DNA of 64,000 nt from Panonychus citri (GCF_014898815.1 NW_026515543.1:186001-250000); one strand, 5' to 3'; positions 20,676 to 35,108 are shown, numbered from the stretch's first letter. Notes: a model not told the origin generated them from the sequence alone. Made by a program: numbers and translations.

Positions 20676-23551
20676 AAAGAGTAAAATTCAGGTTGTTAAG
20701 GTTAGGACAATAAATTTTACTCGATTTAAACACATCAGTATAAGGGGAAGTGGCAAACCACAACATATTTGAATCACAATAAATATTTTAATAACTTTCA
20801 ATATCAAACAGGATAAGTCTTTTATTATGTCTTGGTTGCCAGCATTTCAAAGACGAAAATAGGGAGAGAGCTCTGATTTATTGATCTTGTCTAACCCTTC
20901 TTCTCTGTATCTAATTACACAAGCCACCCTAAAGGAAGTTTGTACAGAGAATCGTTTTATATGGGGAATGATTATCAGCGCTATATGTTGAGACCGAATA
21001 TGCACCTTATGCACCAAATAGTTTAAGAGTGGAATCAACAAAAGAGAATCAACAAAAAAGTCGAGTTGGCATGCTTTCATGATTTAAAATACTAATCTGA
21101 TTATGTACCAAAATGAATTCCATGTGATTGAAATATTTAATTACCATGGTTGGGAATTAACTTTAATTATTTTGCCTGTTTACTATTGTTCAACCATTTA
21201 AGTAAAATTAAAGTTAAATGATCCTTTATCACTGATTCCCTGATAGTTATACTAACTATCATTTACCATGATGAGATTAACTTTCGATTACAGATTAAAT
21301 GAATTTATAACTTTTAGTAACAGAGTAAAATATTATTATAACAATAATATTTCAATCTATGAACCGAGATGTATTGAGGTTAAAAAATAAAAGGTTAACA
21401 TTATAACCAGAATTTGCTCAAGGGCATGAGCCTGTCGAGAAAATTTTATTGAGTTACAAGATTTCTAACAGAGATAATATCTATGAATGGAAAGATTTCA
21501 ATTTAAAGAATAATTCAATGATCTGATTATTGAATTATTTCCATAAAAATCTATCAAATTTCATGATAATTTAAGGTTAACCTGAATCCATCTTTCGTGT
21601 TGTATACATATGTATGTTTTTCATGACTCGGAAGTTTTCAACCTTCAGAATCAGAGTTTAGATTATATTTAAAATTATCATCATCATGTCTCGCTTAGAA
21701 TTATAATTACATGTTGATGATGAATTTTTACTGAATCATCGAGAATGAAAAGTACGAAAATGGTTTCACATTTCACTGTGAGAGTAAATAAAATTATATT
21801 TAATTGAACTCAATTGGAATCAGAAAATTGGAGCAAAAATTAACAATTCACATGAGAATTTTATGAGTATTTCAAATGTTATGAATAATATTCACTGAAC
21901 GAATTCCTTGTCATATCTTTTCCTTTTTCTTCCATGTGAATTTCCTCTAGTAATGTAAATATTTAGTTCCAATGTTCATTCATCATCAATAGTTAAGTTT
22001 ATTTGTTTCCAGCTATCAACTGAATCTGACTTATGAATTTAGTGATAAACCTGACGATTTCAATCTCTCTCTCTTTTCATTCATCTTGCACCATAAAAAT
22101 CCTCAGGATAAAATTATCTTAGACTGTTTCTTTTTATTATATCCAACTGAGTTCAAGAAAATGAAAGACAAAGTAATAAAAAAAACCAACATTGAGCTCT
22201 CAACATGATCAAATAAACTCAGAGTTACGAAATGATAACAATGTTACAATTGGATTTTGATTATTTCATTATCAGTTGTTTGACCAAGGGAAATGTTAAA
22301 AAGTACCAAAATATTAAAATAATAATAAAATGTTAATATTGAATTGAATCTATCGATTCGGATGATACAAATTTAATGAACTTTTTTTGCTCATCTCGAC
22401 GATTATTATTTCAAACTGATGAAAAACTTCAAACTTTTTTTTCCAATCTCAGTCAAGTTAATCACACTGTTCCTCAGTGAGAAAATGATTCTTACCTGAA
22501 TTTCCCTTTGAGTCTGTTATTCTCAACCAGAAAATAATTGTTTAAAATTTAGAAAAAGTTCGAATAGGCTCTTTACAATCTTATATCTCTACTGATATTC
22601 TATTATCGGTTCCAATCTCAATCAGTAATAAATTGAATTTCATCCATGATGAAAATTTGCTGATAACAGTCTGATGATGAGGAATAGAATTGCAATTATC
22701 TGTTCAGATAGAAGTTTTTTATTCTTTATTCTTTCTTTTTTCTTATTCAATTATCTAACGTACACTCTATCAGATTCAATCTAAAACAATGAACAGAATT
22801 CTTTTTTTCATGTGAATTTCTGTTAATTTTTCATCTATGATTATATCCATTGGGATAAAATGAGTTTTCACCTTTTATCTTTACTTTTTACCTGATTTTG
22901 ATTTGGTCTAATTAAATCTGACAACGATTTTGGTGTTTAGATTTTTTATCCTTGTTGGAATACTTTTTCTGGGTGAAAATGATGATATTTTATCATCTAG
23001 GTCAAGGGTAGAAGTGAAAAAAAACAATGAATCGCTGAGGAAATAGAGTGATGAATACTGCTGGTATAATGGATGATGATTGTGATTGTAATTGTAGCGT
23101 AATTATCATGTTCATGGTGATAACAATATACGATTATCATTAACCCATGTTTTGATTGATCTCATTAAATAGACTTCGTATGTTTGAAAAGATTATCACC
23201 AAAGTGATAATCTGTAAGATTCATGAGGAACTGCTCTTCTCAATTTTCTTTCAGTTGGTGTTGTCATTATCATTGTTATAACATTTTACTCTGGCGGTGC
23301 TGAAACTTCAAAGATTAAAAGCAATCAATGAGAATTTATAATGCATATTAACATAATGTTACTAAAATGATAGATAAAATACTCATACCTTGAATGAATT
23401 TCACTTTCTATGGATTTAAATTTTTATTCATCATGTAATCATATATTAAGAAATGTAAAGCCACTAATTGCAAAACTATTTCCCATTTTCTTTTGTTTCT
23501 CAACAACTAAGTCTACAGCAACTTAGTTGCTTCATATCTACATCTTAACAG
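20676..23551. other. AT-rich stretch without a recognised gene
   Basis: No splice-supported or domain-bearing frame seen on either strand. Confidence 0.55.
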
Positions 23552-24101
23552 TTAAAACTCGAACTTTACCCGTTCGCGCACTGAATGAGTGTTTCGTTGG
23601 AGAAAGTTGCTCGTCTAGAGTTTCCTATTGCGAGTTTTCCGTTGATGGTTTACCAAGATATAAATTTAAAAGCTCAGGAGTGACAATTTGTACCGGAACT
23701 GGTTCAACTTCCTGGTCTTTCAACATCAATCGTTTAACCGTTCAAAGTGTTAAAAGATTATTTCAAATTGTCCAAGAAGAAACTGGACAAAATGTTGCCT
23801 CTAATGAGGAAACAATTAAATTGATCACCAAACGTCAATGATTCTAATTTTGACGCCTGAAACCTGTAATGGCCTATTCGGTTCGTGATCCCATAGTGAC
23901 AGGTTCTAATGATGATTATACTGATTTGCTTCAAAAATTGAAATACGATCACGAATGTTTGATGCTTGCGTTGTTATCGACGGTGGCCTTTCATACAGAT
24001 TTAACGATGGGACAATCGCTAAATTTGAAATACACGAAGAAGATGCTCTTAAAACAGTCCAACTTTTTCCTTGTAACAAACAAGAGAACACAAAACAATG
24101 A
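23552..24101 (+). pseudogene. Mitochondrial NAD kinase 2 (NADK2-like) C-terminal relic, frameshifted
   Basis: Starting after a possible acceptor (TTAACAG, 23551), the frame reads TRTLPVRALNECFVGES then SSGVTICTGTGSTSWSFNINR, which are the NADK2 'LPVRALNEvFiGEs' and Gly-rich 'sSGlniCTGTGSkaWsfNInr' segments of the NAD-binding fold. It is interrupted near 23839-23868 (stop codons and a shift), resumes with MAYSVRDPIV in the MAYSV frame at 23869, and shifts again near 23952 into RMFDACVVIDGG and FNDGTIAKFEIHEEDALKTV, ending at TGA 24099-24101. At least two frame breaks make this a non-functional fragment. NADK2 phosphorylates NAD to NADP in mitochondria. No N-terminal half is visible, so it is a partial retrocopy or a decayed terminal exon. 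Confidence 0.75.
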
Positions 24102-24245
24102 CACTTAAAATATCACAGATATTAATCACAATTTCCATTAAAACTCTTTTGTTTATTAGCTCAAATTACAATAGTTTCCATTTTTTCATTGATTCAATTT
24201 GAGTTTTTCATGCTACTCGATATAAATTAAATCGAAATACTCAAA

Positions 24246-24250
24246 CTCTC

Positions 24251-24281
<31 letters not shown>

Positions 24282-24288
24282 CTCTCTA
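24246..24288. repeat. (CT)n / (CTTT) microsatellite
   Basis: CT units with interspersed TTTC units. Confidence 0.9.
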
Positions 24289-25827
24289 TCTAACTGCTAT
24301 CTCTTTATTCGTTAATTTTTGCTTTCATGACAAGTCAAGTCAAAGTCACAATTGCCAATTCACCTAGGTAATGATAACCATTTAGAGATGAATTTTGATT
24401 GATTTTTATCTAATCGGATGACTATATTAAGATGATCGAGATCATCGATGAAGTGATCAAATGGATACGTACTAGAAACCTTTAGCCAAGTACTTTTCTG
24501 ATCACCATGAATATTTACCATGAGATTTCATTGAAATTTGTAGAGCTGAAACGCACCATTATTTGGCTATAATTGAGTGTGAATACTAATATTATAATGA
24601 TAGTATCACTTTTACAAGTCTCATGGTAATACTTTTCTTAGCTATTTTTCAAGTTAACATTATAACGTGATAATAATCATGATTTTACTAAGATAACGGC
24701 GCAGGCTATGCAGAAATTGATATAATCCAGATTATATACTGTGAATAACTTTGTACGTGTATTAATAATCATAATATTATTGCTATTATGACATAATAAA
24801 CATTACCAATGTTATGATTATAATATTAATAATACAAAGATGATAATGATAGCCAAACAGTTTGGGGTCATAACAATGAACAAATAGTAATCTTTATTAT
24901 ATCAACAATTCTTATTATATTCTTCTGAAACAAATACCGATTCCCTTTCTCTATTCTATCAACTTTATACTAGTGTTATATTATTTATCTTTTTAGTTCT
25001 AAAAAAAGGTATTCATAAGGCTATTCATTATGATAATGATGCTGATAATGAAGATAAAATTCCTATTATAAATGTTCAGTCATGATAAGGTTAATGGTAT
25101 CATGTCTAACTTATCAATTAGCCTTTTGAAGCTACAGGTTCAGAATTTACCTGAGTATAAAGAGATACAAATGATAACATTGGAATTTATGAGAATTACA
25201 ATTAACTTTTTCCATTTCTTTAGGGAAGCATTTAGATTATCATTGGAGTGATTGTTATCAAATTAATTGAACACAGATAAACATGTTAAACTATGTGATA
25301 GTTTTAGATAATTGAATTTATGAATTCAGTCTGGATTTTTGATTTCTTCTCATGATAAAATGCATATTAACTTTTCACATATAGTCATTTGTTATCCATG
25401 ATGACGGAGCTTCTGATTATCATCATAAAATAAATATATGGAACATTATGAGAAGCAAAAATATTATCATGGATTTTTTATCAGAATTCTCTGTGTTTAG
25501 ACAAGAGAAAGTGTTTTTTTTTCTCCTCCATCCTTGAGTCTAAGTATAATGTGAGGATGATGGTGAAGATAAAGATGAAGATAAGAGATGATTATAATTT
25601 CAAGATGAGTGAATTCATGATGTATATTGTGTTGTTGTAAAATTTTTAGCTTTTTTAAGATGATCCAAACTCCTTTAACTTATTACTGAAAATTAACATT
25701 TTCCAAGATTATTTTCCACCTCTGAGAATAATATTTGGCAGAAATTTTCATTCTCATGGTGATCATGATATTTCCTCAGGTGATACTGAATTTTTTTCAT
25801 TCATAATCCCTGAATATTCAAGTGTAA

Positions 25828-25855
<28 letters not shown>
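25828..25855. repeat. (CT)n microsatellite
   Basis: About 14 CT units. Confidence 0.92.
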
Positions 25856-25858
<3 letters not shown>

Positions 25859-26843
25859 CTCTGGATTATCATGAAGACCATGAGATGAATTCAATTTTGG
25901 TAATTGACCATGAGATAGCAAATACTATCGATAATCATTAAATTGATGTAATAATCTCCAGGTTATCTAATTATCCTTTCCAACTCTCTACTTTTGTCAA
26001 TTAACTAAATTAGATTAACCCTTTTTTTCCTGCTTGGATATAATTATGATGATTTCCACTATTCATAACGATTAGAATCCATGGTCATCATTAACGAAAC
26101 CAAAGCTCATTTATAATCCAAGTAAATGGCTTAATTTAATTCCCCTGCAATTGAATATCTTTACAAGTACAATTTTGTTCATTGACAGAATTACAATTAG
26201 ACAGAAAAATAAATCCAGTCAACATAAAAATAAGACAATTGTTCACATGAGATTTAGACGCTTGTGTATTGTAATACTAATGCTCGTATTTACAATCAAA
26301 ATTTTCAAGATTCAGTTAAAATGCTCAATAATCAGGAACACGATAATCATGATAATACATGGAAGAATAAAGTAAAACAAATGAAGTGAAATCGTGGCCC
26401 AATTTTTTTTTATACAGCAAATGATTTCCATTGAACCGATGAATATAACAATTGCCTATGGAAAACTGCTTATGATAACTTTTCATGATAATATGATAAT
26501 AGCGATGAAAGGAAAGGAAAGGTGATAAATAAGTTCTGTATTCAGTAACACACCCATAGAGTTTCTCTCTCATCTCTTCAGTCTGTGTTATAGCCTGATC
26601 CAGTTTGAGTCATGGAATGTTTTTCTTGTCATCAAGTTGATATAAATATTTCTATCCACCCAGAGAACTGCATAAAATAATACAAGAGACTGTACTAATA
26701 AAAGAATGTTGAACTGACCATGCAACAATTTGTATACTATTTGAAAAAAGTTCTAATGCAAAAGCGATCTTTTTTTCTCATTGGAATCTCAAGGTTATTA
26801 TCATGTTATTGGTCATCAAATAGAAAATTACTGACCATTTATT

Positions 26844-26846
<3 letters not shown>

Positions 26847-26892
<46 letters not shown>
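26847..26892. repeat. (CT)n microsatellite
   Basis: About 23 CT units, giving a spurious Ser-Leu open frame. Confidence 0.95.
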
Positions 26893-26896
<4 letters not shown>

Positions 26897-29800
26897 CCTA
26901 TTTCCTTTTCTATGGTGTTTTCAGAACCTCATCTTCATATTCTAGTTCACTATCAATTGTATTGAAGGACAGGAAGAAAAACATTATGAGCTATTTGTAA
27001 TGGTCAATAAAAAAAGTTCTGGTCACTTTGTTTTCCCTTTCATTTTACTTTTCTATTGACACGAACAGCTACAATAACTTCAACATTACCTTTGTTACTA
27101 TTTATCTTTATTTGGTCAACTATCTATTGGTCACTTTTGAAAATTTCTTGAGAAAATACTCCCAGTGAATGGATAAACAATGAACTAAACTAAGTTCAAA
27201 TAAAAGTATTCTGATTGTCAGTTATGAGTTAATCAGTGGATTCAGTGTATAAATAATAAAATGCTGTTATTACCTGAGACTCATTTCGCTTGGTAATCCA
27301 GTATTAATCCAAATATTATGTTCTAGGAATAAACAACAATATTCACCATGAAGAGAACGAGAGAAATCAAGTTGTCAAATTAAAGATAAATTGTAACAAT
27401 TTAAGTTTGATTATCTGGTAGAAACATTGTTAACATAAGTCAAGTCAAAAATTGATTAGAAAAACCATCAAAGGAACAACGATAAAATCAACACATAGAT
27501 ACAAAAGTAAATTAAACGATAATTAGTTATAATTGTTGGATAAATTGTTAATCATTTGCAATTGTAATTGTCGATAGCGTAACAAGTAACAGTGAACCCA
27601 CAAGTTTCATTATTCAAGGTAAATACTCTCAGTTGTAACCTGGTCTATTTAATTGTAAGCATGATCATGGGAATTCAATAAGTATATCAAAATTGTGCTG
27701 ACATCTTATGATATTAATTGGAAACAAATTTTCAATGGATTGAAAAAAGTTAACTCGACATGATCAACAATCAGTCACCAGTGGATACATGAGATGGCGA
27801 CTGTAGATACAGGGAGTGAATTCTTGTTGAATATCCTCCATGGATCATGCTTGTTTCATTATTCAGAGATGAGGTATTATTTATAAATGTGCGACTCGAC
27901 TTATCTATCATGTAGTTTTCGTAAAAGTTTTCATCAGATCCTTTCTATCATCTTAATTACCAAAAATAATCAGAAAATTTTCAAAGTTTAACACAAAATT
28001 ACGAACTTAATTTTCTTACCCACAATTGGATTTAAATTTTTTCCCTTGAATTTTATCAACTTATCAACTGTTTCTGTTGCTATCTAACAATTAAATAGAT
28101 TGTTAAACGAAGTTATAAGACAATAGTTATCGTACATTTAAGTTTGTTCAAGTTTTATCCAATTGGATTAAGAAAAATTCACTCCAACATGTTATCAATC
28201 CAATTGAGGAAAAGTGTTTAATTATTGGATGTGCTCATTGGAACAGATTTTCAGAATAATCTATTGATTGGCTGATTTAATTGCAATCAATTAACCTTGC
28301 GACCATGCTAGTCAATTCAAGGTAATTTAATCATTTTGACTGTTTGATTGATTGATCAACCTTTTTTTTATCATGATTCTCATATTACTGCCAAAGTAAT
28401 TCAATAATGATTACAAGACTAATTAAGTAACTATTAATAGTTGTACTTCCAAATGTAATTTAAAACTTACTCAGAATTTGTTGTTCTGATTATCATGATT
28501 ATGAGGGTACATGAAAGTAGCTAATGGTTATGATAATTTACTCAATATATCAGCGAGTTACCTGTAATGTTATGATAAAAACTGAGCAAGAATCTTGATT
28601 ATGTAGGAAATTTAAGTTAACAACCTTATCGACAGAAATTTGTTTATCATTAACATTGGATAAAATTATAATATAACTGAAATTAGATCAATGAATTCTA
28701 TATGTATTCTCATATAATACATGAATGATTATGGATACGAATAAAAAATATTCTAATATAAAATCTTAGAGAATGTAAATGTTAGTTTACCTGTTCTTTT
28801 TGTCTGTACAATTTTAACATTAGAAAGTCTCCAACTATTTATTCACCCTCAAGGTAAAATTGTCATTCTCAAGAAGATATTTCCATGATTATCATAATAT
28901 TTCCCTTTTATGATTCATGAAAATTCATTTCCCTTTCATTCAATCTGAGAGGTTGAACTTTTTTTTTTCTTCAACGTAAATACATAAAGAAACTTTATCT
29001 TATACTTTTGATGATCGCTTGAAATTCACTATAAATCATGGACATAATGACCTATGTAATTGTCCATCTTTCCCGCCTTTCAATTTTCATGTTCATTAAT
29101 CAATTCAGAATTTAACTGATCCTTCAACAATCATGATCTTAACCATTATTCAACTTTACATCCTGAGGTTTAATGGTAAACATTTTTCATAACTTTTTTC
29201 TCAATCTTCTTCATTTTTTTTTCTCGTTTCCTTTTATCAACATTACCTTTACTTCAATACTTACTCTCCAGTGGTCAAGGTTCACAATGGACAATCCATT
29301 CCAATCAAATAATGACCAGTAACATTTCATCACAGCTTAACAACGAGCTTGGTTCAAATCCAAAGTTAATCTTCAACTATCTAACTAAATCATATCCGGG
29401 ATTAATTTATATCATAGTAAGTAAGATTTTTTCACTTCTGTCCAATTATAAAAATGAAAATTTCAAACTCGACTAATTAATGTTCAATCAAATGCTAACA
29501 ACGATAAATGGTTGAAACTGAATGACAACAACAATTAACAAGACCCAATTTACTTTAATGATGAGAATATATTTTCTATTATTTTTATCTGAATAAATTG
29601 TTCTAATCAACTAATCAAGGTGAATGTAAATCATTATGAAACAAAGGATAATATTAACATTAGATGACTTTGAGTTGGAACAAAAAAATAATAGTAATTG
29701 AAATGATAATCACTCTATGACAATTGGATGATATTAATTGTTTCATTAATCTCTTAATCTCTTGTAAAGTTAACTCTGTTTATTTGCAAGTAAATTAATT

Positions 29801-32800
29801 TATATACGTATTTATGAATTTATTTTAATTGCTGACAATTAAAAACAATGAAACTTTTTCTTTGAAATGATTATGTGACGAATCCCAGTTTGGGAATTAA
29901 CTTTAATCTGTAATTTTGATTGTCACAGACAAAAAAGGTAAACCAATTTAACCATGAAAAAATAATAAATTACTTTGAATGCTACATGACAATTTAGATT
30001 ATCAGTCATTTATGATCAACAATTTAGTGATTATTATATTGTTATTAATTAATAACATTGTGAATCAAGGGATTGATTAAGAATTAAATTTAATCACTTT
30101 GATGTCTATTTAAAAGTGACAGTTATTTGGTTTATGACAAAAGGAAAGAGAGAAAATTTTCAAAAAATAAAACTAATATCAAACTAATAACAATGATAAT
30201 AACACAATGTAATAAGTTTGTATGTGTGACAATCAAAAGTAACAATTTATAAATTGTTGACAACAATATTGTCATAGAAAAATAATAAATGGAAAAGTGT
30301 ACATTTCATTTTCTATGACAATGAAAAATATATAACAAAAAAAATAACAGAATTCTGATCAACATTTTCACTTGAATTTTGATATTATTTTAAGTTGAAA
30401 ACATGATTCCATCTAATGAATAGTATTAATATTATTTAAAGACTGCTGATTAAAGTGAATTGAAAAATTACTTCAACAATTAAGTCTCTCAATCTTTAAA
30501 TAAGCATTTTTTCAAATATTATCATCAAGAGTCATGAGATTGAATAAATATCCTTCCTGAACTTTGAGCATCGTTGAAAATGATTACCTTGTTTTCAAAC
30601 ATTAAAAAGTTTCTTAATTTTCTTAAAGTGGTTTAATATACTTAAAATTGTATCAACTTGATACATTACCATCGTCTTAATGATCTTCATTCAAGTTACT
30701 CTCTCACTTATATTGGCTCTTGTTACCTTGAAAGTATTAGTTGATCAGTTGATATTCACCTTGTTTCCATGATAATCTGTAAAAAGGTTGAAGGATATAA
30801 ATAATGATGTGAATAAAAAAGGATAAAATTAATATAATGATGACGATTTTCAAAGAACGAGGTAAGAGCACATTTTAATGAGTATAATTCCAAGTGTTTT
30901 CAATAGAAGTGAATATTACAACTCGATTGATTGAAGGAGTGAAGAAAAAAGTTCACATGTTGAAAAGTTGAGATGATAATAAGTTTCAATTGGAAATGTG
31001 AAAAAATGTTTCATGGTTCAGAAGCGTACAAGTAAAAAGAGACAATTTTCCACCCTGCTATTCAATAATAAGCTGATAATATCCATTGAACCCGAAACTT
31101 ATTTCCTTACAACTTTTTTCTTCTCCTTCTCTTCCCTTTCAGTCCCACCCTTACAAGTGACAATTGACATTTTCAATAATCATATATTTCAAATCAACGA
31201 ATGCAATCACTATGAATGATATTTCATGATGCAAAAAAAATATATTATAATAATAATAGTAATCATTTACTTTTCTGTCTGCCTCTTTTGTTTTATATAT
31301 ATTAATACTTTCCTTTTTTTCCCAATCAGATTATTAGTTGCACGGTGATTCCCCATGAAATTATCATGTATGAATACTGAACAATTAGTTGAAACCTTTT
31401 TGATGTTGGCTTGATATCTGTTGCCATGAATATGATTTTGATATTAACTTTTGTTTCATCTTCACCTGAATACTAACCCTGTGTGTGATTTATTATATCA
31501 GAGCAAAATCTTTTTTTCCACAAGGTGGGAAAGGATGATGATGACAGTGGTGGTGGTGGAAAAAAAGTTTCATCTAAGCTTATATAATGATGAATCTATG
31601 AATAGCTTGAACTTTGAGGTGCGTAGCTAGGATTTCATCTGGTAACATTTATCAACCTTAGCATCCAACTGGGAGTGATTTTTTCAACACCTTTGCCAGA
31701 AATACTAAGTATTAGAATCTAATACTGATATTTTGACCAATGGTCAAAGAGAGAAGCAGTTTTGTTGAAATTTACTTTTTTTTGCTTCTTCACACTTTCT
31801 ACCCTTTGCTCAGGGGTTTTTTTCTTACTCATTTTGATTCACCAGCATTTTGGGTGTGATTTACTTTCTTTTCATGTATAACCATTATCATTATCATCAT
31901 TTTGATATCTTTTTTCTCATCCCAAGGTGAGTATTAAAGTAGAAGATGAAGAAGACGAGAAAAAATATATAATGAGAGAAAAGAATAGAGAAAAAGTTTT
32001 TTTAGTTCTGATAGAACTGTGAGAAAAGGTAATCATTTCATTAACCCTGAGGCATTTCTCTAAGTAACTCAGTAATTTATCCTTTCAGATTTACATGGTT
32101 TATGTATTTTACTAGCTATCATTATTGTCATCATCATCATCATGAACATGATGAATATACTTTCTCTATTTCTCTACTGGGAAAGATTATTACATGTTCT
32201 AAGTTTTAACCCATTGGTTCAACTCAGCGTGACGAATATGAAGAAAAATGATTTCTGAATTTTCATTAAGAAACTCACACCCACCGATTCCCTTGAAGTT
32301 TCCATCATTATCACTGTCAATGGTAATATCATTTACCCATGAAGCTTGAAAGTTCATGAAATGTTAGATTACAGAGATAGAGATTATAATTATGTTTCTA
32401 ATGAAACAACAGTTTGTGTATTATTCTCAGAATATAACATGTCAATTCTGTATAAAGAGCATTTTTTAGATTTACTGAATCGTTTTGTCTCTGTTTCATA
32501 TTGATTGTCATTAGAATCGAAGACATTTGAGTAATAAAAGCAATTTCTGTAAAGGTTGCGATCATCAAAATTTCTGAACGTTAACTACCTGCATTGTACA
32601 CAATGTACTTTATCATCTAGCAAGATTCAGTTCTCTGATTAATAATTGTTATTATGGATTCGGTACATCGGCTGTTCCGAGAAAGTGTAGACTGAGTTTT
32701 CATGAGGCCATTTTTATTCTTAAAAAAAGACGTTAACGCCATTCTGGCTAATGAAAGGAGGTTGAATGAGTATCGAAGGAGAAATTTTTTTCAAAACGTA

Positions 32801-33301
32801 TTCAATTTCTATTTCAAATAATATAAGTGTAAATATTTACACCGAATGAACGTGAAAAGAAATCAAGATTTTCATATTCCTGTTGATTCTTTACATGAAA
32901 TTTTAGATTCACATGATTATCATAATGCTATCATAAACTATAACTGAGTTCTGATGATGGGAATTTAATTTATCCACCTTTGAGATGATATAATGTAATA
33001 TTGGTTTGAACAGAGAAAACCATGATTACCATGATGGTAAACAAAATGCTGGCTCATGATAATTCACATGCTAATGAACAGTATGAAAAAATATTCCAGT
33101 TTCAGATGCAAATAAATCTCTTGTGAACATGATTAATCTTATTAAAGATATTAAATACATGAATAAGATACTCTGAGTTATCTAATAATATGTAAGATTG
33201 TTAATATGACTAATTTGAAAACAGCGATGCTTTTATTATCTATGCGAAGCTAACAATATAAAAACTTTGTTTCGAAATTTTCAGTACTTTATTTTTATGT
33301 T

Positions 33302-33316
33302 GGTAAGATGAGCGTT
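33302..33316 (+). repeat. Left TIR of element 3
   Basis: 15 bp identical to the reverse complement of 35109-35123. Confidence 0.85.
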
Positions 33317-33318
33317 AA

Positions 33319-33545
33319 TGGTTGGAGGTGGAGCTAATAGCTATCCAACACACTTATCCCTGTGTTTGTTTAAATAAGGTTAGGTTAGGTCTTCATTAAA
33401 AGGGTCAAAATCGACAGAGGAAGGCCCGGAGGGCCTGGGACAATCAAGCGGTCTCACAATTAACCCAAAATTCAGTTTAATTTTTACATTTTGAGTATGG
33501 ACATCAACGATAAGTGTGTTGAATAACCATTGGCTCCACCTCCAT
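33319..33545. repeat. Internal inverted repeat, possible nested MITE
   Basis: About 42 bp at 33319-33362 (GGAGGTGGAGC ... CAACACACTTATC) recur inverted at about 33503-33542 with roughly 85% identity and enclose about 140 bp. Between the arms the sequence is locally GC-rich (GAAGGCCCGGAGGGCCTGGG near 33420). It could be an older nested insertion or a secondary terminal structure of element 3. Confidence 0.6.
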
Positions 33546-34263
33546 TGACCAATTCATTTATTCAACTAAATTTGTTCATTCTTGTTCAACTTGAAGATGG
33601 TGCAATTGCAAAAATATGTTTTGATGTCGATGCCCATAATAAAAAATTCGTGTTTAAATCAGATTTGGTCACGGTAAACAAAAATTATAATGAAAATGAT
33701 CCAATTCAAGTTAAGGTTGAAAACGAAATCAAACCTTTTTTGTTCTTAACTACAGGTAAGATTTCAATCAATGAAATTAAATTTACATTCTAATTCGTTT
33801 TTTTACTTCCAGGATCATTCCAAGATTGTAAAACGGCGAGTATGACGAGACCGATTCCACGACCTGAAAAAGAGTTGACTGCTTCAGCACGAGGAAGAAA
33901 GGCTGATCGCAGTAATTCTCCTGGTCCAAAAAGGATGAGATCGGAAGATCATCAAGCTGCATCTACACCTGTTTTGTCATCAACTGGTCCACCAAGAGTG
34001 ATCGATACCAGTCAAGCCGACATATCGACCGAAGTTGTTGTTGACTCTGCTCTTCTAATTCCGGTTTCGCCTGATCAGTCGTCAACACCTACGGTTACCA
34101 CTTCCGCACCGGATGTCTAGCAGTCACAATCGGTAACACCGACAACTTCAGCAATTACACGCTCTCAATCTGGATCTTCTATTTCTGGTCGAGCAAATCC
34201 AGAAGTTACAGTTCGACGCTCACGATCTGGATCTCGAAGTCCAGGAGTAGGGGCTAGGCGGTA
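33530..34263 (+). pseudogene. Basic Ser/Pro/Thr-rich protein relic in element 3 (two exons)
   Basis: Exon 33530-33755 (LEDGAIAKICFDVDAHNKKF...) ends ACAG|GTAAGA and joins in frame to an exon starting 33813 after TTCCAG, giving ...TRPIPRPEKELTASARGRKADRSNSPGPKRMRSEDHQ. TAG at 34118-34120 interrupts the frame, which then continues with the same S/R/T-rich character (RSRSGSRSPG) to TAA at 34261-34263. No ATG opens the first exon. The TAG looks like a CAG-to-TAG mutation. Family not recognised; the RS-rich tail suggests a nuclear protein. Confidence 0.5.
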
Positions 34264-34334
34264 AAATACTGGTGTATTGGATTACCTTCACCAGTAAAAA
34301 TCATTTATTATTACAAATCTCTTATATCTTCCAG

Positions 34335-34809
34335 GCTGAGCATTTGATTAGCTTACCAAATTATCGTGGCAGCTGTTTTATGATCGCTGTTTTGGTCCCC
34401 CTCTTCAACAATGTGCATTTTGTCGACACGATCTTCAATTTTGTGATAAAAAACGAAACAATATTCCATAAAGCTTCATTTTTAAATCATTGTACCATCT
34501 ATTCATGACGTATCGAAAAGCATCGAGCGAAAAGGAATTACCATTTATTAATTACCCAACTGGTCTGCAAGAAAAACAAAATTTGCAATGACTGTTGTGT
34601 ATCCGATTTATAAGGTGGGAAATACGACTAGGACAATTCGAATTTCTCAAAAGATGGAGGGCGATCAATTTGAATGTCTACACGCAATAGCTATTGTTAA
34701 AACGCTAGAAGGTTTCAAAGAAGTTAATAATCATAATGTTTACACACCAGTAAAAGACTTCAAAAATGTAAGACCAAGGAGTTTGATATTTTATCAAAAG
34801 TTGATGTAA
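34335..34809 (+). pseudogene. Possible ubiquitin-specific-protease-like relic in element 3
   Basis: After an acceptor (TTCCAG, 34334) the frame reads AEHLISLPNYRGSCFMIAVLVPLF, resembling the peptidase C19 Cys box 'gLpNlGnTCfMNavLQ-L'. A second open segment, 34588-34809, ends VRPRSLIFYQKLM, like the C19 C-terminal 'aYlLfYqr'. The two are in different frames and the intervening His-box region is not clear, so the gene is broken. It is either a captured host deubiquitinase fragment or a coincidental resemblance in an unknown element protein. Confidence 0.35.
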
Positions 34810-35108
34810 CTTTCACCTACTGTTTTATGTAATAATTGATCGATTATTATATTCAATGTGAAATCACTACACTTAATTGCTTAATACGTGGAAAGTGATT
34901 CAACTAATCATATTATTAAATGACAATAATCAATATCAAATTACTCCACGATATAACTAATTAAAGGGTTTAATTTCATGGACTAATGTAAGTAAGATGA
35001 ATTGACAATTTGGAGATATATTTTCGGTACCGGTAATTCGTAACAAATGTGATTTAAAATCAGCGCCACTGATGCGCTATTTAATCAAAACAAATGTCAC
35101 TGAAAATC

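Larger units (their letters stand above)
24102..33293. other. 9-kb AT-rich stretch without a recognised gene
   Basis: Only simple-sequence frames and short open frames were seen. It may be intergenic DNA or intron of a gene with small exons; several AG|GTAA-like strings (for example near 27620 and 28320) exist but none connects to a convincing reading frame. Confidence 0.5.

Noticed and set aside
24747..24850. AT-rich alternating stem-like sequence (AATCATAATATTATTGC...)
   Set aside because: Inverted pairs of this kind are expected by chance in DNA this AT-rich, and there is no loop or flanking duplication.
26720..26965. Open frame with Ser-Leu run
   Set aside because: Same cause: (CT)n tract at 26847-26892.
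33374..33389. AGGTTAGGTTAGG, like the arthropod TTAGG telomere repeat
   Set aside because: Only two units, inside element 3; too short for a telomeric insertion.
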